Shown here piece by piece: positions 1-8,593 of a stretch of 64,000 nt of DNA; positions within the stretch are counted from its first letter, which is position 1, and each line of letters opens with the position of its first letter. Under the pieces are notes generated by a model, which worked only from the letters and a program-made list of their open reading frames with translations, was not told the origin of the DNA and did not search any database. The stretch is from Sphaerospermopsis torques-reginae ITEP-024 (GTDB lineage Bacteria; Cyanobacteriota; Cyanobacteriia; Cyanobacteriales; Nostocaceae). Location of the stretch: NCBI RefSeq assembly GCF_019598945.1, contig NZ_CP080598.1, positions 3,720,001 to 3,784,000 of the forward strand. Direction: 5' to 3'. The translations under genes were made by a program, and so were the position numbers.

Positions 1-794
1 TCCCCTGGACTTGGCGAATAACAATTTTATACCTTTTTTTTATGTTGTTTTTGCCTATTGTGGCCATGTTCCTCAAAGCAAGTACAGAACCACCTGCAAA
101 ATTTTGGGAAATTGCTACCAGTGAATTAGCATTGGCTACATATAATGTTACTTTTGTAACTTCTATGTTGGCGGCGGCTGTTAATGGTATATTTGGTACT
201 TTGATTGCTTGGGTCTTGGTGCGGTACGATTTCCCTTTAAAGAGAATTTTTGATGCTACCGTAGATTTACCGTTTGCTTTGCCGACATCAGTAGCAGGTT
301 TAACTTTAGCAACTGTGTATAGTGATAATGGTTGGATAGGTTCTTTACTGTCACCTTTAGGTATTAAAGTTTCTTTTACTCGTTTGGGTGTAGGTGTGGC
401 AATGATATATATATCTTTGCCGTTTGTGGTGCGGACTGTACAACCTGTGCTGCAAGAGATGGAAAAGGAAATTGAAGAAGCGGCTTGGAGTTTGGGCGCT
501 TCTCAGTGGACAACTTTTACAAAGGTAATTTTACCGCCTTTATTTCCCACAATTTTAACTGGTATTGCTTTGGGTTTTTCCCGTGCGGTGGGTGAGTATG
601 GTTCGACGGTAATTATTGCTTCTAATACACCGTTTCAAGATTTAATTGCACCGGTGTTAATTTTCCAACGTTTGGAACAATATGATTATTCAGGTGCAAC
701 AGTAATAGGGGTTGTTTTATTGGCAATTTCTCTAGTTTTACTCTTAGCAATTAATTTATTACAAGCTTGGGCAAGAAGATATGACAACAGGTAA
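1..794 (+). CDS. cysT: Sulfate ABC transporter permease CysT (5' end cut by window)
   Basis: This is one of two inner-membrane permease subunits of the sulfate/thiosulfate ABC importer. Several hydrophobic segments are visible. The EAAxxLGA cytoplasmic loop that contacts the ATPase reads [15 protein letters not shown], followed by a typical [13 protein letters not shown] segment. The first ATG is at 42, but the frame stays open to the window edge and the residues before it (WTWRIT...) look like the usual CysT N-terminus. The gene therefore probably starts upstream of base 1. It overlaps cysW by 14 bases, so the two are translationally coupled. The assignment of T rather than W rests on gene order and overall similarity to the family. 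Confidence 0.92.
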   Translation, partial: PWTWRITILYLFFMLFLPIVAMFLKASTEPPAKFWEIATSELALATYNVTFVTSMLAAAVNGIFGTLIAWVLVRYDFPLKRIFDATVDLPFALPTSVAGLTLATVYSDNGWIGSLLSPLGIKVSFTRLGVGVAMIYISLPFVVRTVQPVLQEMEKEIEEAAWSLGASQWTTFTKVILPPLFPTILTGIALGFSRAVGEYGSTVIIASNTPFQDLIAPVLIFQRLEQYDYSGATVIGVVLLAISLVLLLAINLLQAWARRYDNR

Positions 795-1632
795 ACCAAA
801 GCAACAAGCACAACATCAAAAAAAGCAAAGTTGGGTTCCGGGGGTTTTAATTGGGATAGCGGTTGGTTATTTATTTTTAGTGCAGTATATCCCAACTCTT
901 AATGTGTTTTACCAAGCTTTTAAAAAGGGAATAGGACCATTTTTTGAGAACCTAACCAGAATAGATTTTCTCCATGCTGCTTGGTTAACTTTATTATTAG
1001 CGGTGATTTCTATACCGATAAATACTGTATTTGGTTTGTGTGCTGCTTGGGCGATCGCACGTCATAAATTCCCTGGTCGTGCTATTGTTTTAAGTATCAT
1101 TGATCTGCCTTTTTCTATCTCTCCAGTTGTGGCAGGTTTGATGATTGTTTTACTCTATGGTAGACAAGGTTGGTTTGGTGGTTTTTTACAATCTGCTGAT
1201 ATTCAAATTATCTTTGCTTTTCCAGGAATGGTGTTAGCGACGGCGTTTGTCAGTATGCCTTTTGTTGCTAGGGAAGTGATTCCGGTTTTGGAAGAGTTCG
1301 GAAAAGATCAGGAAGAAGCAGCAAAAACTTTAGGTGCTAATGAATGGCAAACTTTCTGGCGTGTGACTTTACCTAGTATTCGTTGGGGTTTACTCTATGG
1401 TTTGATTTTAACAAATGCTAGGGCTATGGGTGAGTTTGGGGCGGTTTCTGTTGTTTCTGGAAATATTGCGAGTAAGACTCAAAGTTTGCCTTTGTTTGTG
1501 GAGGATGCCTATAAACAATATGAAACGGAAGCGGCTTTTTCGGCGGCGGTTTTGTTGGCATTTTTGGCGGTGGTAACTTTGGTTATCAAGGAAATTTTGG
1601 AGAGGAAAACTCGTATTAAGGATGTGGAATAA
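781..1632 (+). CDS. cysW: Sulfate ABC transporter permease CysW
   Basis: This is the second membrane subunit of the sulfate importer, 283 residues. A short hydrophilic, Gln/Lys-rich N-terminus is followed by about six membrane spans. The coupling loop reads [18 protein letters not shown], and the [12 protein letters not shown] segment is characteristic of CysW. The start ATG lies inside the end of cysT, which indicates one operon. The ATPase gene cysA is not directly downstream; a small NIL-domain gene follows after a repeat-rich gap. Family assignment is secure. Regulation by sulfur limitation is expected from the family, but no site was recognised here. Confidence 0.93.
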   Translation: MTTGKPKQQAQHQKKQSWVPGVLIGIAVGYLFLVQYIPTLNVFYQAFKKGIGPFFENLTRIDFLHAAWLTLLLAVISIPINTVFGLCAAWAIARHKFPGRAIVLSIIDLPFSISPVVAGLMIVLLYGRQGWFGGFLQSADIQIIFAFPGMVLATAFVSMPFVAREVIPVLEEFGKDQEEAAKTLGANEWQTFWRVTLPSIRWGLLYGLILTNARAMGEFGAVSVVSGNIASKTQSLPLFVEDAYKQYETEAAFSAAVLLAFLAVVTLVIKEILERKTRIKDVE

Positions 1633-1864
1633 TTGGTGATTGGTGATTGGTGATTGGGTAAAATATAATCCGTACTCAGGATGTGGAATAATTCTTACTT
1701 TGCGTTCTTTGCGGTTCGTTAAATATTAAGTTTTTTTTGAACGAACCACGAAGACACGAAGGACACGAAGGGAAGAGGTTTGAGAGGGTTTTTGGGTGAG
1801 TGTTGTTAGTTGGTAAGTACGTTAGATTTATTTATGGTGATGGTTTTATTTTTTGGGGGTTTTT
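1633..1864. repeat. Repeat-rich spacer (heptamer tandem and ACGAAG repeats)
   Basis: Two repeat types are visible after cysW. One is a tandem GATTGGT heptamer around 1633-1658. The other is the element GAACCACGAAGACACGAAG around 1740-1770, which recurs in similar form at about 11705, 43093 and 45470. These are dispersed short repeats of the kind common in filamentous cyanobacteria. No gene was seen. Confidence 0.7.
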
Positions 1865-2131
1865 ATGAGTGATAAAAATGTGTTGACAAGTCAAAGAATT
1901 AGGATGAGAATTACTAAGGAGTATCATCAAGAACCTGTTATTTCTCGTCTGGTTTCTGATTATGGTTTAACTATTAATATTAAGGCTGCTTTTTTAGGTC
2001 AGGATGCTATTAGTGATGGTTGGTTTGATTTAGATTTACAGGGAACTGAAACGCAAATTCAAAATGGGTTAAATTATTTGCAAGAGTTGAATTTGGAAGT
2101 TTGGGATGAAAATAGAATAGGTAATTGGTAA
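1865..2131 (+). CDS. NIL-domain small protein
   Basis: This 88-residue protein matches the NIL domain, a ferredoxin-like fold best known as the C-terminal regulatory domain of methionine ABC ATPases and also found with sulfur-metabolism genes. The body reads RIRMRITKEYHQEPVISRL followed by GLTINIKAAFLG, typical of the fold. I chose ATG 1865 (MSDKN...) over a TTG twelve bases upstream, because a run of G at 1855-1859 sits at ribosome-binding distance. Its position after cysTW suggests a role with sulfate or sulfur metabolism, for example ligand sensing; this is inference. No catalytic motif is present. Confidence 0.8.
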   Translation: MSDKNVLTSQRIRMRITKEYHQEPVISRLVSDYGLTINIKAAFLGQDAISDGWFDLDLQGTETQIQNGLNYLQELNLEVWDENRIGNW

Positions 2132-2149
2132 TATTCAATATCCCCCCAA

Positions 2150-2168
2150 CCCCCCTTAAAAAGGGGGG
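2150..2168. terminator. Intrinsic terminator between convergent NIL gene and hcp
   Basis: A perfect 8-bp stem CCCCCCTT/AAGGGGGG with a three-base loop is followed by a T-rich tract (CTAATTTTTTAA). It lies in the 59-base gap between two convergent genes and fits a terminator, possibly serving both. Similar hairpins are also dispersed repeats in cyanobacteria. Confidence 0.7.
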
Positions 2169-2190
2169 CTAATTTTTTAATTTCAGTTGT

Positions 2191-3825
2191 CTAACTAAGA
2201 CACGCTGCTAGGTCTTTTTCTGGTGTGGTGATGAGTTGTAAATGATAGGTTTCTGATAGTAGTTTAACAACGTTTGCTGATAGGAAAGCGGGAAGGGTAG
2301 GACCTATGCGAATGTTTTGGATACCTAAATAAAGTAGGGTTAATAAAACGGCGATCGCTTTTTGTTCATACCATGATAATATCATTGATAATGGTAGTTC
2401 ATTAACTCCTATTTCAAAGGCTTTTGCTAATTCTACGGCAATTTGAATTGCGGAATAAGCATCATTACATTGTCCTACATCTAATAATCTGGGAATACCA
2501 CCAATATCACCTAATTGTTTATCAAAAAAGCGGAATTTTCCACAACCTAATGTTAAGACTATACAATCATTAGGAATTTGTTCTACTAATTCACTATAGT
2601 AGTTTCTTCCTGGTTTTGCACCATCACAACCACCTACTAAAAAGAAGTGTTTTATTTGTCCTGCTTTTACTGCATTAATGACTGTTTCTGCAACTCCTAA
2701 AACTGCATTTCTGGCAAAACCTGTAGTTACTGTTCCTCTATTTTCTTCATCTGTAAAACCTGGTAGTTCTAATGCTTTATTAATGATAGGTGTAACATCG
2801 AAAATACTCAAATGTTGTAACCCTGGATAACCAACGGGTCCTAATGTGAATACTTTATGTTTGTAGCTTTCATGGGGTGGTACAAGACAGTTTGTAGTCA
2901 TGGCGATCGCACCAGGAAAATGTTCAAATTCATGGGTTTGATTTTGCCATGCTGTACCATAATGTCCATACAAATGGGGATATTTTGCTTTTAATTTGGG
3001 ATAACCATGCGCTGGTAATAATTCCCCGTGGGTGTAAACTTTAATTTCTGTTCCTGCGGTTGCTTCTAAGATAGCTTTTAATGCTAATAAATCATGTCCA
3101 GAAACTAAAATTGCTTTACCTTTTGTATGTCCTAATTTTACAGGTGTGGGTGTAGGATGTCCAAAGGTTTCTGTATTTCCTGCGTCTAAAAGCTGCATTG
3201 CTTTGAGGTTCATTTCCCCAACTTTTAAAGCCAGGTTTAACCAATATTCTAAGGTTTTATTTTGGTCATCTAAATTAGCTAAAACTTCATGGCAGAATGT
3301 ATATAAACCTTCATCGTGCTGATTTAATTCTAAGGCATGAAAAGCGTAAGCAGCAACACCTTTTAAACCATATAATACTGTAAGTTTAAGTGAGAAAATA
3401 TCAACATTGTTTGCAGATTGACTGATAAATTCAAATTCTAAATCTTTGCCTTGTTGAATTTGATCTGTTAAACTAATAGCAGGTTGGAAAGTATTAATAG
3501 TTGATTCTACAACTTTATTACCCAATGCTTGAATTTTTAACTTGAGACTTTCACGAAGTGCGATCGCCCGATTTACAAAATTGATAAAATCAGAAGTTGT
3601 AAAATTCACATTGGTTAATGTGGAAAAAAGCATTTCACAGGTAAACTCATCGGTGTCACGAGTATTAATACTTAAAGATTTTGCTTGTAATGCTATTTGA
3701 GAAAGTCCACGCAAACAATGTACTAATAAATCTTGTAAAGCAGCAACTTCGGGACTTTTACCACACGCACCCCACTGATGACAGACATCTCCACGGGTGG
3801 TTTGTTCACATTGGTTACAGAACAT
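2191..3825 (-). CDS. hcp: Hybrid-cluster protein (hydroxylamine reductase)
   Basis: Hcp is an iron-sulfur protein with a hybrid 4Fe-2O-2S cluster. It has been described as reducing hydroxylamine to ammonia and, more recently, as an NO reductase in nitrosative stress. The N-terminus has Cys3-x2-Cys6-x8-Cys15-x5-Cys21, the cubane-cluster spacing of the class I type. Cluster-ligand regions such as TTNCLVPP, VGGCDGAKPGRNYY, TLGCGKFRF and DVGQCNDAYSA are all present, so the protein looks intact at 544 residues. No hcr reductase gene adjoins it. An FNR-type palindrome lies about 60 bases upstream, and a Crp/Fnr-family regulator is encoded 1.6 kb away, which suggests redox or NO control. Confidence 0.95.
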   Translation of the reverse strand: MFCNQCEQTTRGDVCHQWGACGKSPEVAALQDLLVHCLRGLSQIALQAKSLSINTRDTDEFTCEMLFSTLTNVNFTTSDFINFVNRAIALRESLKLKIQALGNKVVESTINTFQPAISLTDQIQQGKDLEFEFISQSANNVDIFSLKLTVLYGLKGVAAYAFHALELNQHDEGLYTFCHEVLANLDDQNKTLEYWLNLALKVGEMNLKAMQLLDAGNTETFGHPTPTPVKLGHTKGKAILVSGHDLLALKAILEATAGTEIKVYTHGELLPAHGYPKLKAKYPHLYGHYGTAWQNQTHEFEHFPGAIAMTTNCLVPPHESYKHKVFTLGPVGYPGLQHLSIFDVTPIINKALELPGFTDEENRGTVTTGFARNAVLGVAETVINAVKAGQIKHFFLVGGCDGAKPGRNYYSELVEQIPNDCIVLTLGCGKFRFFDKQLGDIGGIPRLLDVGQCNDAYSAIQIAVELAKAFEIGVNELPLSMILSWYEQKAIAVLLTLLYLGIQNIRIGPTLPAFLSANVVKLLSETYHLQLITTPEKDLAACLS

Positions 3826-3881
3826 AATTCGTTCCTCAACTCTTGATGCTTACAGTGTAGTGATTGCGATTGGGGATATCC

Positions 3882-3895
3882 TTGATTTAAGTCAA
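3882..3895 (-). promoter_or_regulatory. FNR/HcpR-type operator in front of hcp
   Basis: The 14-mer TTGATTTAAGTCAA has the form TTGAT-N4-GTCAA, which is an FNR/DNR/HcpR-class half-site pair with one asymmetric position. Its centre is about 63 bases upstream of the hcp start codon, a plausible activator position. The likely partner is the regulator encoded at 5428-6114. The box is seen directly; its use is inferred. Confidence 0.65.
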
Positions 3896-3927
3896 GTTTT
3901 TGGGTAAAGTTTGGTAAAGTTTTTTCA

Positions 3928-4110
3928 AGTATTCGGATTGATTTAACTCAGGATGGTAAGCAACTGATAATATTATTTGGTGGAGGGACAAAGAAAAATC
4001 AGCAATCTGATATTAATCGTGCTAAGGAATTGTACCAAGAGTACAAAAGGCGAAAAAAAGAAGTTAGGAAAACGCAAGACACTGAAAACGAGACAGGAGA
4101 TAAGAGGTAG
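3928..4110 (+). pseudogene. Truncated RelE/HigB-type toxin remnant
   Basis: An open frame ending at TAG 4108 encodes RIDLTQDGKQLIILFGGGTKK, then residues resembling NQQSDINRAKELYQEYK. This is the C-terminal half of HigB/RelE 'addiction module killer' proteins. No start codon or N-terminal half exists: the frame runs into stops near 3883 and the hcp promoter. The fragment stops five bases before the antitoxin gene at 4116, which is the normal toxin-antitoxin order for this family. It is therefore read as a toxin gene that lost its 5' half, perhaps when the hcp end was joined here. Boundaries on the left are approximate. Confidence 0.65.
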
Positions 4111-4115
4111 TTATT

Positions 4116-4442
4116 ATGACACTTACTAGAGACTTTAAAGAAACTGTTAATGCAAGATTCCAAAAAGATCCTGAGTTTGTCATAGCTTTATTTGATGAAG
4201 CTATCTCTCTTTTCCTCAATGGTGAACCGGAAACAGCAAGACTAATTTTAAGAGATATTGTTAATGCAACCGTAGGTTTTGAACAGTTAGCAATTGAAAC
4301 TTCTAAACCGAGTAAGAGTCTTCATCGAATGTTATCTGCAAAAGGTAATCCAACAATGGATAATCTAACTGCAATTTTTAATGTTTTAAGGAAAAATCTG
4401 AATGTTGATATTAATGTGCAAACAAGAGTTATTTCTTCCTGA
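4116..4442 (+). CDS. HigA-type antitoxin / DNA-binding protein
   Basis: This 108-residue protein has the layout of the probable addiction module antidote family. The N-terminus reads TRDFKETVNARFQKDPEF, followed by a helix-turn-helix region (LAIETSKPSKSLHRMLSAKGNPTM split over residues 60-82) and a short C-terminal helix. Such proteins bind and neutralise a RelE/HigB toxin and repress their operon. Its cognate toxin directly upstream is reduced to a C-terminal remnant, so this is now an orphan antitoxin. It may persist as a regulator or as an anti-addiction gene. The assignment is from family resemblance. Confidence 0.75.
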   Translation: MTLTRDFKETVNARFQKDPEFVIALFDEAISLFLNGEPETARLILRDIVNATVGFEQLAIETSKPSKSLHRMLSAKGNPTMDNLTAIFNVLRKNLNVDINVQTRVISS

Positions 4443-4626
4443 ATTTTTTCGTTAATTTCCTCTGTACATCATTAAATCTTGGACATCCTGATATGGATAC
4501 ATCACGCTTTGTTATCAGAGATTATCCTCACTATTATTACTATTTGCTGATTACTGATAGCTGACGGCTGAATACTGACAAATTAAATTGCTATAATCAA
4601 AGTATCAACATTAAAAATGAACTGTA
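4443..4626. repeat. Spacer with GGACATCCTGAT-type interspersed repeat
   Basis: It contains a degenerate copy (about 4461-4500) of the interspersed repeat also seen at 5380-5420 and, in several copies, at 13300-13680. A tandem CTGA-rich stretch follows at 4550-4580. No gene was recognised. Confidence 0.55.
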
Positions 4627-4893
4627 ATGACAATCAAAGAATTACTCTTACAAGAAATTGATAATACTCCCCAGGAACTACTAGAGGATGTTTTAAGTTT
4701 TTTGCGATCGCTCAAAACAAAACCTCAAGCATCCCTAGTTACATACCAGGAACTATTAGAAAGAATTGATTATTTAGAAGCAATAGTAGGTATTCGTAAA
4801 GGATTAGATGAATTTAAGCAAGGGGAAGGAATACCCGCAGAAGAAGCTCTAGCAACCTTAAAAAATAAGTTTAACATTCCTCCACGCCCATGA
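4627..4893 (+). CDS. Putative antitoxin of a ParE/RelE module
   Basis: This 88-residue, acidic, mostly helical protein begins TIKELLLQEIDNTPQELLED, which resembles the DUF2281-like N-termini of cyanobacterial antitoxins. The middle has a predicted helix (YQELLERIDYLEAIVGIRKG). The toxin gene follows with only three bases between stop and the next ATG, as in type II modules. Function is inferred mainly from this pairing. No DNA-binding motif was identified with certainty. Confidence 0.7.
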   Translation: MTIKELLLQEIDNTPQELLEDVLSFLRSLKTKPQASLVTYQELLERIDYLEAIVGIRKGLDEFKQGEGIPAEEALATLKNKFNIPPRP

Positions 4894-4896
4894 ATT

Positions 4897-5220
4897 ATGC
4901 CCATGAATTATGAAGTTATTATTCAACCTACCGCTTTTCAAGAAATCGAAACTGCCTATCGTTGGATGTGCGATAATACAAGTCCTGAAATAGCAAATAA
5001 TTGGTATTATCAATTAGAAGATGCTATAGAATCATTAAAGAAATTTCCTAAGCGTTGTAGTATAGCACCTGAAGCCAAAGCAATAGGTTCTGAAGTTCGA
5101 CAACTCTGGATTGGAAAACAAAGAAAATATCGAGTTTTATTTGTCCTTGAAGAATATGTTGTTGCCATTATTCATATTCGTCATAGTAGCCAATCCTATA
5201 TAGATGAAAACGGGGAATAA
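4897..5220 (+). CDS. ParE/RelE-family toxin
   Basis: This protein of about 105 residues has the ParE/RelE fold signature. An N-terminal strand and two helices (FQEIETAYRWMCDNTSPEIANNW begins the first pair) are followed by KKFPKRCSIAPE and a beta-sheet with REVRQLWIG-like and YRVLFVLEEYVVAIIHIRHSSQ segments. HIRHSSQ near the end is typical of the family. ATG 4897 or ATG 4903 may be the start (MNYEVIIQ from 4903 looks most like relatives). It follows its antitoxin at once. RelE-type proteins cleave mRNA at the ribosome and ParE-type proteins poison gyrase; the sequence alone does not decide between them. Confidence 0.8.
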   Translation: MPMNYEVIIQPTAFQEIETAYRWMCDNTSPEIANNWYYQLEDAIESLKKFPKRCSIAPEAKAIGSEVRQLWIGKQRKYRVLFVLEEYVVAIIHIRHSSQSYIDENGE

Positions 5221-5427
5221 TTTTGATGGGTTGAAATACATAATTTTTAGATTGTAAATACAATGAGTAGATTATCTAGCACTAATATGGGGAAAATAGG
5301 TGAAGTTAATTTTAGGAAAATCAAATATTTACAGATGTTTATTGGGTAATTATTATTCTTGTACAAAATCTCTATTTCATCCTGTACATCCTTAAATCCT
5401 GGACATCCTGATTCTGACATTCTCTTT

Positions 5428-6114
5428 ATGACTCTCACCGAAAAAGTCCTAGAAGTCAAAAACTTCCTCCACCAAACCCCCATCTTTGAAAACATCATTG
5501 ATGAACAACTCCAAGCAGTTGCTAATATTGCCATTCTCCAAACTTACAAAAAAAACGAAACTCTGTTTTGGGAAGAAGACGCAGCAACAGGATTTTTTAT
5601 TATCAAATCTGGTAAAATCAAAGTATTTAAAGTAGCAAATAACGGTAAAGAACAAATATTACACATCTTTGAAACATCAGAATATTTTGCAGAAGTTCCC
5701 GCTTTTGATGGTGGGCATTTTCCCGCATCCGCAGCAGCAATAGAAATTTCGGAAGTTGTGTTTATTCCCAGAACTTCATTTTTCATGGTTTTACAACAAC
5801 ATCCTACTTTAGCAATAGCAATGTTAGGAACTTTCGCAAAACATCTCAGGCATTTAACCAACTTAGTTAACGCTCTTTCTTTTCAGGAAGTCCCAGAAAG
5901 ATTGACCAATTATTTATTAAAATTAAGTCAGAAAAACGGTAATATTAATGTTGTAGAATTAGACTTACCCAAAACCCAATTAGCAGCATTATTAGGTACT
6001 GTTCCTGAAACCCTTTCTCGCGCTTTTTATAAACTCACTCAAGAGGGAAAAATTGAAGTTAATGGAACAAAAATTACATTATCTGACAAAATACTCACAT
6101 CCAAGAGCAAATAA
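5428..6114 (+). CDS. Crp/Fnr-family transcriptional regulator (HcpR/Dnr-like)
   Basis: This 228-residue regulator has a cyclic-nucleotide-binding-like beta-roll (about residues 15-125), a dimerisation helix (LAIAMLGTFAKHLRHLTNLV) and a C-terminal winged helix-turn-helix. The recognition helix has Glu194, Ser197 and Arg198 (TVPETLSRAF). These are the residues that FNR-type proteins use to read TTGA half-sites, so it fits the box in front of hcp. No N-terminal cysteines for a 4Fe-4S cluster are seen, so it is not a classical FNR; HcpR/Dnr-like sensing is possible. I chose ATG 5428. The upstream TTG extension lies in a dispersed repeat. Confidence 0.88.
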   Translation: MTLTEKVLEVKNFLHQTPIFENIIDEQLQAVANIAILQTYKKNETLFWEEDAATGFFIIKSGKIKVFKVANNGKEQILHIFETSEYFAEVPAFDGGHFPASAAAIEISEVVFIPRTSFFMVLQQHPTLAIAMLGTFAKHLRHLTNLVNALSFQEVPERLTNYLLKLSQKNGNINVVELDLPKTQLAALLGTVPETLSRAFYKLTQEGKIEVNGTKITLSDKILTSKSK

Positions 6115-6420
6115 ATTTTGATATACAACTCCCTTCTATCATACACCCATCATAGCATAAAAAAATAGTATGTCAATATCAATGGCTGAAATAACCGATC
6201 TTCGTAAAATTATTGATAATATTATCAATAATATTGAGAATAGAGGCTTGTTATTGCGAAAAAAAGGGAGTTGAAAAATTTTTGGATTTTTGAGATTTAA
6301 AAAATTTATGAATAATGAACCGCAAAGTACGCAAAGTACGCAAAGTACGCAAAGGAAAGAGGTTTTATCTCTGCGACTCTGTGTGATATCTGGACTTAGA
6401 TAACTGTCACCTGTCACCTG
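6115..6420. repeat. Spacer with TACGCAAAG and TCACCTG tandem repeats
   Basis: Tandem TACGCAAAG (9-mer, about 6321-6353) and TCACCTG (7-mer, about 6404-6443) arrays are present. The second array runs into the 3' end of trhO. A 34-codon ORF (6170-6274, starting MSISMAEITDLRK) is open but lacks a clear ribosome-binding site, so it is not called as a gene. Confidence 0.7.
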
Positions 6421-7371
6421 TCACCTGTCACCTGTCACCTGTAACTTATATTGCTTCCACTTCTCCTGTTGTCTCGCTTTTTTCTCCTCCGTTAAACTAT
6501 CAAAACATTGGGGACAAGAAATACCTTCCTCATACTTAGGTGAAGTTTTATCTGCGTCAGAAATGGGATGACCGCAACAGAAGCATAACTCATAACTTCC
6601 CTCTTCTAAGCCATGACGCACTGCAACCCGTTCATCAAATACAAAACATTCCCCTTCCCACAAACTTTCTTCGGTTGGGACTTCTTCTAAATATTTCAGA
6701 ATACCACCTTTGAGGTGATAAACTTCTTTAAAGCCTTGTGACAACATATAGGATGATGCTTTTTCACATCTAATTCCACCTGTACAAAATAAAGCAACTT
6801 TTTTATGTTTGCTTGGGTCTAGATTTTTACTCACATATTCAGGAAATTCTCGGAAAATTTCAGTTTGCGGGTTTTCTGCTCTTTTAAATGTCCCAATACT
6901 GACTTCGTAATTATTACGGGTATCAATTACTGTGACTTCTGGATCGGAAATTAAATCATTCCATTTTTTTGGTTCTACATACGTTCCTACCTTTTCATTA
7001 GGATCAACTTCCGGTATTCCTAAAGTAACAATTTCACGTTTTAACCGCACTTTCATCTTTTCAAATGGTGGTGTGTCGGTGTATGATTCTTTGTGTTCTA
7101 AGTCTGCTAACCGTTCATCACTACGGAGAAATCCCAAAACCGCATCAATCCCAGAACGTGAACCGGCTATAGTTCCGTTAATGCCTTCTTTGGCTAATAA
7201 AATTGTGCCTTTTATGCCTTGTTGCTGACAAAATGATAACAGCGGTGCTTGCAGTTCTTGATCATCGGGTAAGCTGACAAATTTATACAGCGCAGCTACA
7301 ACTATAATATTATCTTGGTTATTATCTTGGTTATTATCTTGGTTATTTTTTTGGTTATTTTCTGGGTTCAT
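6421..7371 (-). CDS. trhO: tRNA uridine(34) hydroxylase TrhO (YceA-type rhodanese protein)
   Basis: TrhO forms 5-hydroxyuridine at the wobble position of tRNAs. The protein has an N-terminal acylphosphatase-like domain ([12 protein letters not shown]...[15 protein letters not shown]), then a rhodanese domain with active-site loop [12 protein letters not shown]. The C-terminus has a Cys-rich segment (CFCCGHPI...CPQC). I chose ATG 7371 (MNPENNQ...), because sequence above it is not family-like. Residues 3-18 are an Asn-Gln-Asp repeat made by a 12-bp tandem repeat in DNA (about 7309-7350). The last residues (VTGDR) and the stop come from the TCACCTG tandem array, so both ends are shaped by repeats. 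Confidence 0.9.
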   Translation of the reverse strand: MNPENNQKNNQDNNQDNNQDNIIVVAALYKFVSLPDDQELQAPLLSFCQQQGIKGTILLAKEGINGTIAGSRSGIDAVLGFLRSDERLADLEHKESYTDTPPFEKMKVRLKREIVTLGIPEVDPNEKVGTYVEPKKWNDLISDPEVTVIDTRNNYEVSIGTFKRAENPQTEIFREFPEYVSKNLDPSKHKKVALFCTGGIRCEKASSYMLSQGFKEVYHLKGGILKYLEEVPTEESLWEGECFVFDERVAVRHGLEEGSYELCFCCGHPISDADKTSPKYEEGISCPQCFDSLTEEKKARQQEKWKQYKLQVTGDR

Positions 7372-7468
7372 CTGTTTACAAAAAAAGAATAATAGTATAT
7401 TATTTACTTTAAGTTTAAAATAGCAGTCAGTCATTAGCAAAAAAAGCTGATTACTGAAAGCTTTGGAT

Positions 7469-7541
7469 GGGGGTTTAGCTCAGTTGGTAGAGCGCCTGCT
7501 TTGCAAGCAGGATGTCAGCGGTTCGAGTCCGCTAACCTCCA
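7469..7541 (+). tRNA. trnA-UGC: tRNA-Ala (UGC)
   Basis: This is a 73-nt cloverleaf. The acceptor stem GGGGGTT pairs with AACCTCC and carries the G3-U70 wobble pair that identifies alanine tRNAs. The D-arm is GCTCAGTTGGTAGAGC, the anticodon stem-loop is CCTGC-TTTGCAA-GCAGG with anticodon TGC, and the T-arm contains GGTTCGAGTCC. CCA is not encoded, as is usual in cyanobacteria. Confidence 0.97.
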
Positions 7542-7551
7542 CTTGGTTACT

Positions 7552-8184
7552 TTAATTTTTTTGAAATACAACTGATAGGTTATTTGCTGGCATCTGGTAA
7601 ACTTTTTGCAAGATCAAATTTTCGGCTTTTGCTGCTTTTACCACATCTTCTAAATTACGCACTCCCCATTCTGGGTTTTGCGATCGCAAAGACTCATCAA
7701 AAGCAGCGTTACTGGGTGCGGTATGTTGACCGTTTTGTTTATAGGGTCCGTATAAATAAAGGATACCACCAGGTGGTAAAATTCGTCCAGCCCCGGCCAT
7801 GAGTCCTAAACAAGCTGACCAAGGAGAAATGTGAATCATATTAATATTGACTATAGCGACAATTGGCGAGTCTGTAAATGTTTCTTTCTCAACTGTCCAA
7901 ACGGGTAACTGTGCATCTATATCTAAAGGTGGGTAAAGATTATCACTTTTTGATTCTTCCGACCAAGCTGTGATACTGTCTCTTAACAAGGGGTTTGGGT
8001 CAGAAGGTAGCCATTTTCGCGGTGCTAGAGGGGGTGCAAAAAATACCGCGTGTTCTCCTGTACCACTAGCTATTTCTAGGATAGTTCCTGATGGGGGTAA
8101 GACTTGTTGAAGTACCTCTAAAATGGGTTCGCGGTTGCGTTGGGTTGCGGGTGCAAATTGTTTTTGTTCTGGGTTTGTGTGCAT
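7552..8184 (-). CDS. DUF938-family SAM-dependent methyltransferase
   Basis: This 210-residue class I methyltransferase has the glycine-rich SAM motif ILEIASGTGEHAVFFA (about residues 35-50) and a DUF938 signature (QFAPATQRNREPILEVL at the N-terminus, INMIHISPW, GILYLYGPYKQNGQHT, SNAAFDESLR). Eukaryotic relatives are METTL26. The substrate is not known. It stands alone, facing the tRNA-Ala gene with ten bases between its stop and the tRNA end. Family assignment is strong; function stays open. Confidence 0.87.
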   Translation of the reverse strand: MHTNPEQKQFAPATQRNREPILEVLQQVLPPSGTILEIASGTGEHAVFFAPPLAPRKWLPSDPNPLLRDSITAWSEESKSDNLYPPLDIDAQLPVWTVEKETFTDSPIVAIVNINMIHISPWSACLGLMAGAGRILPPGGILYLYGPYKQNGQHTAPSNAAFDESLRSQNPEWGVRNLEDVVKAAKAENLILQKVYQMPANNLSVVFQKN

Positions 8185-8593
8185 ATTTTTGAGTTTTTAG
8201 GGAACGCAGATGAACGCAGATAAACGCAGATAATTACAGGAGTTTGATTTTTTGTAGTTTTACATATAGCAGGAGTCAGGAGTCAGGAATAAAACTTTCT
8301 TGCTGTCTATGTTTTAATTAAGATGCTGTCTCTTATTGATCTGCAATATGCTGTATTTGTATATTTGTATAATATTTACATAAAATTAGTGTAGGTGCGA
8401 TACTCCCTTTCTATTGAGATAATTGGTGAGCATCGAAACTTTGCTAAAATCATAACATGGATAAAAAGACCCTTTTCCATCCTCTTCCCTTTGTGTACTT
8501 TGCGTACTTTGCGGTTTGTTTATTTAATACCTTGGATAAATTACCATTGGCAATAATTTATCACATTGTTTTGTCACATTACAGGAGAAAAAC
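8185..8593. other. Intergenic region with dispersed repeats and acyltransferase promoter
   Basis: It holds tandem AACGCAGATA/GAACGCAGAT 10-mers (8202-8232), a short CAGGAGT repeat (8270-8285) and a copy of the GTACTTTGCG repeat (about 8490-8515). No gene or structured RNA was recognised. It must contain the divergent promoters of the two flanking genes. Confidence 0.5.

Noticed and set aside
6139-6417. 92-codon minus-strand ORF between the regulator and trhO
   Set aside because: Its middle is coded by the TACGCAAAG tandem repeat (FLCVLCVLCVLC) and it has no conserved pattern.
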